Shown: one piece after another, positions 62,842 through 64,000 of the stretch
Numbering within the stretch: position 1 is the first letter of the stretch
Layout: the number at the start of each line of letters is the position of its first letter
Notes under the pieces: model-generated
What the model was told of the DNA's origin: nothing
The model's input: only the letters and a program-made list of their open reading frames with translations
Databases searched by the model: none
Position numbers and translations under genes: made by a program
Assembly: GCA_963820545.1 (NCBI GenBank)
Contig: CAWGAJ010000002.1
Location: 248,001 to 312,000, forward strand
DNA: 64,000 nt
Direction: 5' to 3'
Origin: CAWGAJ01 sp963820545
Lineage (GTDB): Bacteria > Planctomycetota > Planctomycetia > Pirellulales > Thermoguttaceae

Positions 62842-64000
62842 GTGAACGTTCAGTTCATTCACCAACTTTATTTTAAACTTGCGATAACTTTCCTCTTGGC
62901 CTCGTTGGTGCCATTGGGAATTGTGAGCCTCTATACCATTCACGCCGCCGACTCGCTGATCGAAAGCATAGTCACCAACCAGTTGGAAAATCTCGCCGCT
63001 GAAAAGCAGCAACTCCTGCAACGTTGGATATCCGAGCGCGTGGCCGATCTCGAAGTCGCGGCCAATTCACCGGTCGTCAAGTCTCTCGATCCCGCCTCGA
63101 TCGATGCCCAATTCCAAATAATGCATCTTCAATACAAGGTCTATCCTTGCTTCGTCGTTGCCGCCGCCGACGGCAAAACCATATATCATAGCTACCGCAC
63201 CGGCGTGGGCGAGAACGTCGCCGACCAGCCTTGGTTTCGGCAGGCGATCTCCGGAGAGCGCTATATGTCCGCGGCGCATATCGAGGCCGAGGACCGCGAA
63301 TCGGTCTTCGAACTGGCCGCTCCCATCTTGGACGACAGCAGCCGACCCAAGGCTGCGGCTTGCTTGACGGTCAGCACCGAAGCCATTCGTCACGGCGTAC
63401 TGAAGGTCTCATTGGGCGCTACCGGCGAGTGTTATTTGGTGGATCAAGCCGGCACCTTTCTGGCCCATCAAGATCCGGCGCGGATCTTGAAGAGCAATAT
63501 CTCCCGCTCGGACAGCTTTACTCATATCTTTCTCAATAAAACCGCCCGGCCGATCTACACCGATTATCGCGGGATATCCGTTTTCGGCGCTTCCCGCGCG
63601 ATTCCCGGCACCGAATGGTTCGTAGTGGTCGAACAAGACGAAAAGGAGGCCTTCGAGCCTTCTTCTCAATTGCGCTGGAACCTTTATCTGACCCTCCTGC
63701 TGACGGTGATGTGCGCGGTGGGTATTTCGCTCTTTTTGGCGCATTCGTTGGCCACGCCGATCCGCGAACTCAGCGACGCCACCCACGCCTTGGCGCAAGG
63801 CGATTTTCAACACAGCCTCTTGCACACGCCCAGCAAGCGGCGGGACGAGGTGGGCATGTTGCACCGCGCGTTTCAATACATGGCCGCCCAACTGCACGAT
63901 CGGCACGCCAAACTGGAAATCCGCGTAGGCGCCACCGAGGCTGAATTGCTGCAAACCGACCGTCGCCTGCAAATCGCGATTTTGGCCGCTGCCCGGGCGG
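62842..64000 (+). CDS. Membrane sensor with Cache and HAMP domains, 3' end outside the window
   Basis: The frame from GTG 62842 stays open to the last base, so at least 386 codons are visible. It starts VNVQFIHQLYFKLAITFLL, a membrane helix. An extracytoplasmic double Cache domain (about 35-275) has TVYHSYRTG-like and VADQPWFRQAISG segments and ECYLVDQAGTFLAHQ. A second helix (LTLLLTVMCAVGISLFL) is followed by HAMP (TPIRELSDATHALAQGDF) and the start of a coiled coil. The missing part is most likely a histidine kinase, diguanylate cyclase or phosphatase domain. It should sense a small molecule outside the cell. Confidence 0.85.
   Translation, partial: MNVQFIHQLYFKLAITFLLASLVPLGIVSLYTIHAADSLIESIVTNQLENLAAEKQQLLQRWISERVADLEVAANSPVVKSLDPASIDAQFQIMHLQYKVYPCFVVAAADGKTIYHSYRTGVGENVADQPWFRQAISGERYMSAAHIEAEDRESVFELAAPILDDSSRPKAAACLTVSTEAIRHGVLKVSLGATGECYLVDQAGTFLAHQDPARILKSNISRSDSFTHIFLNKTARPIYTDYRGISVFGASRAIPGTEWFVVVEQDEKEAFEPSSQLRWNLYLTLLLTVMCAVGISLFLAHSLATPIRELSDATHALAQGDFQHSLLHTPSKRRDEVGMLHRAFQYMAAQLHDRHAKLEIRVGATEAELLQTDRRLQIAILAAARA

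Overview
The window looks like chromosomal DNA of an anaerobic or facultatively anaerobic planctomycete-type bacterium. Supporting signs are a DUF1559 prepilin-like protein, many TPR proteins, carbohydrate-active enzymes with signal peptides, long gene-poor gaps filled with palindromic and short-period repeats, and one-carbon, ferredoxin and glycyl-radical enzymes. Phylum is inferred from gene content; no rRNA is present.

Layout. 0-5.5 kb: an unknown large protein that enters from outside the window, and a GT-C/TPR membrane protein. 5.5-8.3 kb: methyl-H4folate corrinoid methyltransferase (acsE-like) and formate-H4folate ligase (fhs). 8.4-15.5 kb, minus strand: a polyprenol-phosphate-mannose-synthase-like GT2, two tandem 593-aa GT-C-like membrane paralogues, an NAD-sugar epimerase and a GspF/PilC-like protein. 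15.8-20.5 kb: dnaG-rpoD, a terminator and a coiled-coil zinc-ribbon protein. 20.5-24 kb: GH43 and GH29 enzymes. 24-31 kb: HdeD-like, DUF1559, a DUF6717-like protein divergent from a cysteine-rich Fe-S protein, a bifunctional-nuclease-family protein and an epimerase. 31-33 kb: a low-GC accessory island. 33-35.7 kb: a twin ATP-grasp plus GNAT operon. 36.4-42.2 kb: tRNA-like sequence, carbamoyltransferase, SxtJ-like, DUF5989-like and an SGNH-TPR protein, then a second tRNA-like fragment. 42.5-50 kb: a radical SAM protein with zinc ribbons, a serpin, and a glycyl-radical dehydratase with its activase (HypD-like). 50.6-54 kb: a zinc-ribbon cassette gene, a secreted metallo-beta-lactamase-fold enzyme and an ABC-2 transporter. 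54-62.7 kb: a coiled-coil protein, a KaiC-like/PPDK-like fusion, NADP-glutamate dehydrogenase and an NfnAB pair. The window ends inside a Cache-HAMP sensor.

Two things stand out. First, two unrelated accessory genes about 20 kb apart (31.36-32.28 kb plus, 50.60-51.02 kb minus) sit between the same roughly 118-bp upstream and 69-bp downstream sequences, so the locus type behaves like an exchangeable-cargo cassette. Second, at least ten genes, including the essential rpoD, carry single-base frameshifts whose repair restores the family sequence. That points mainly to uncorrected indels in the assembly rather than true gene decay, and gene calls should be read with that in mind.
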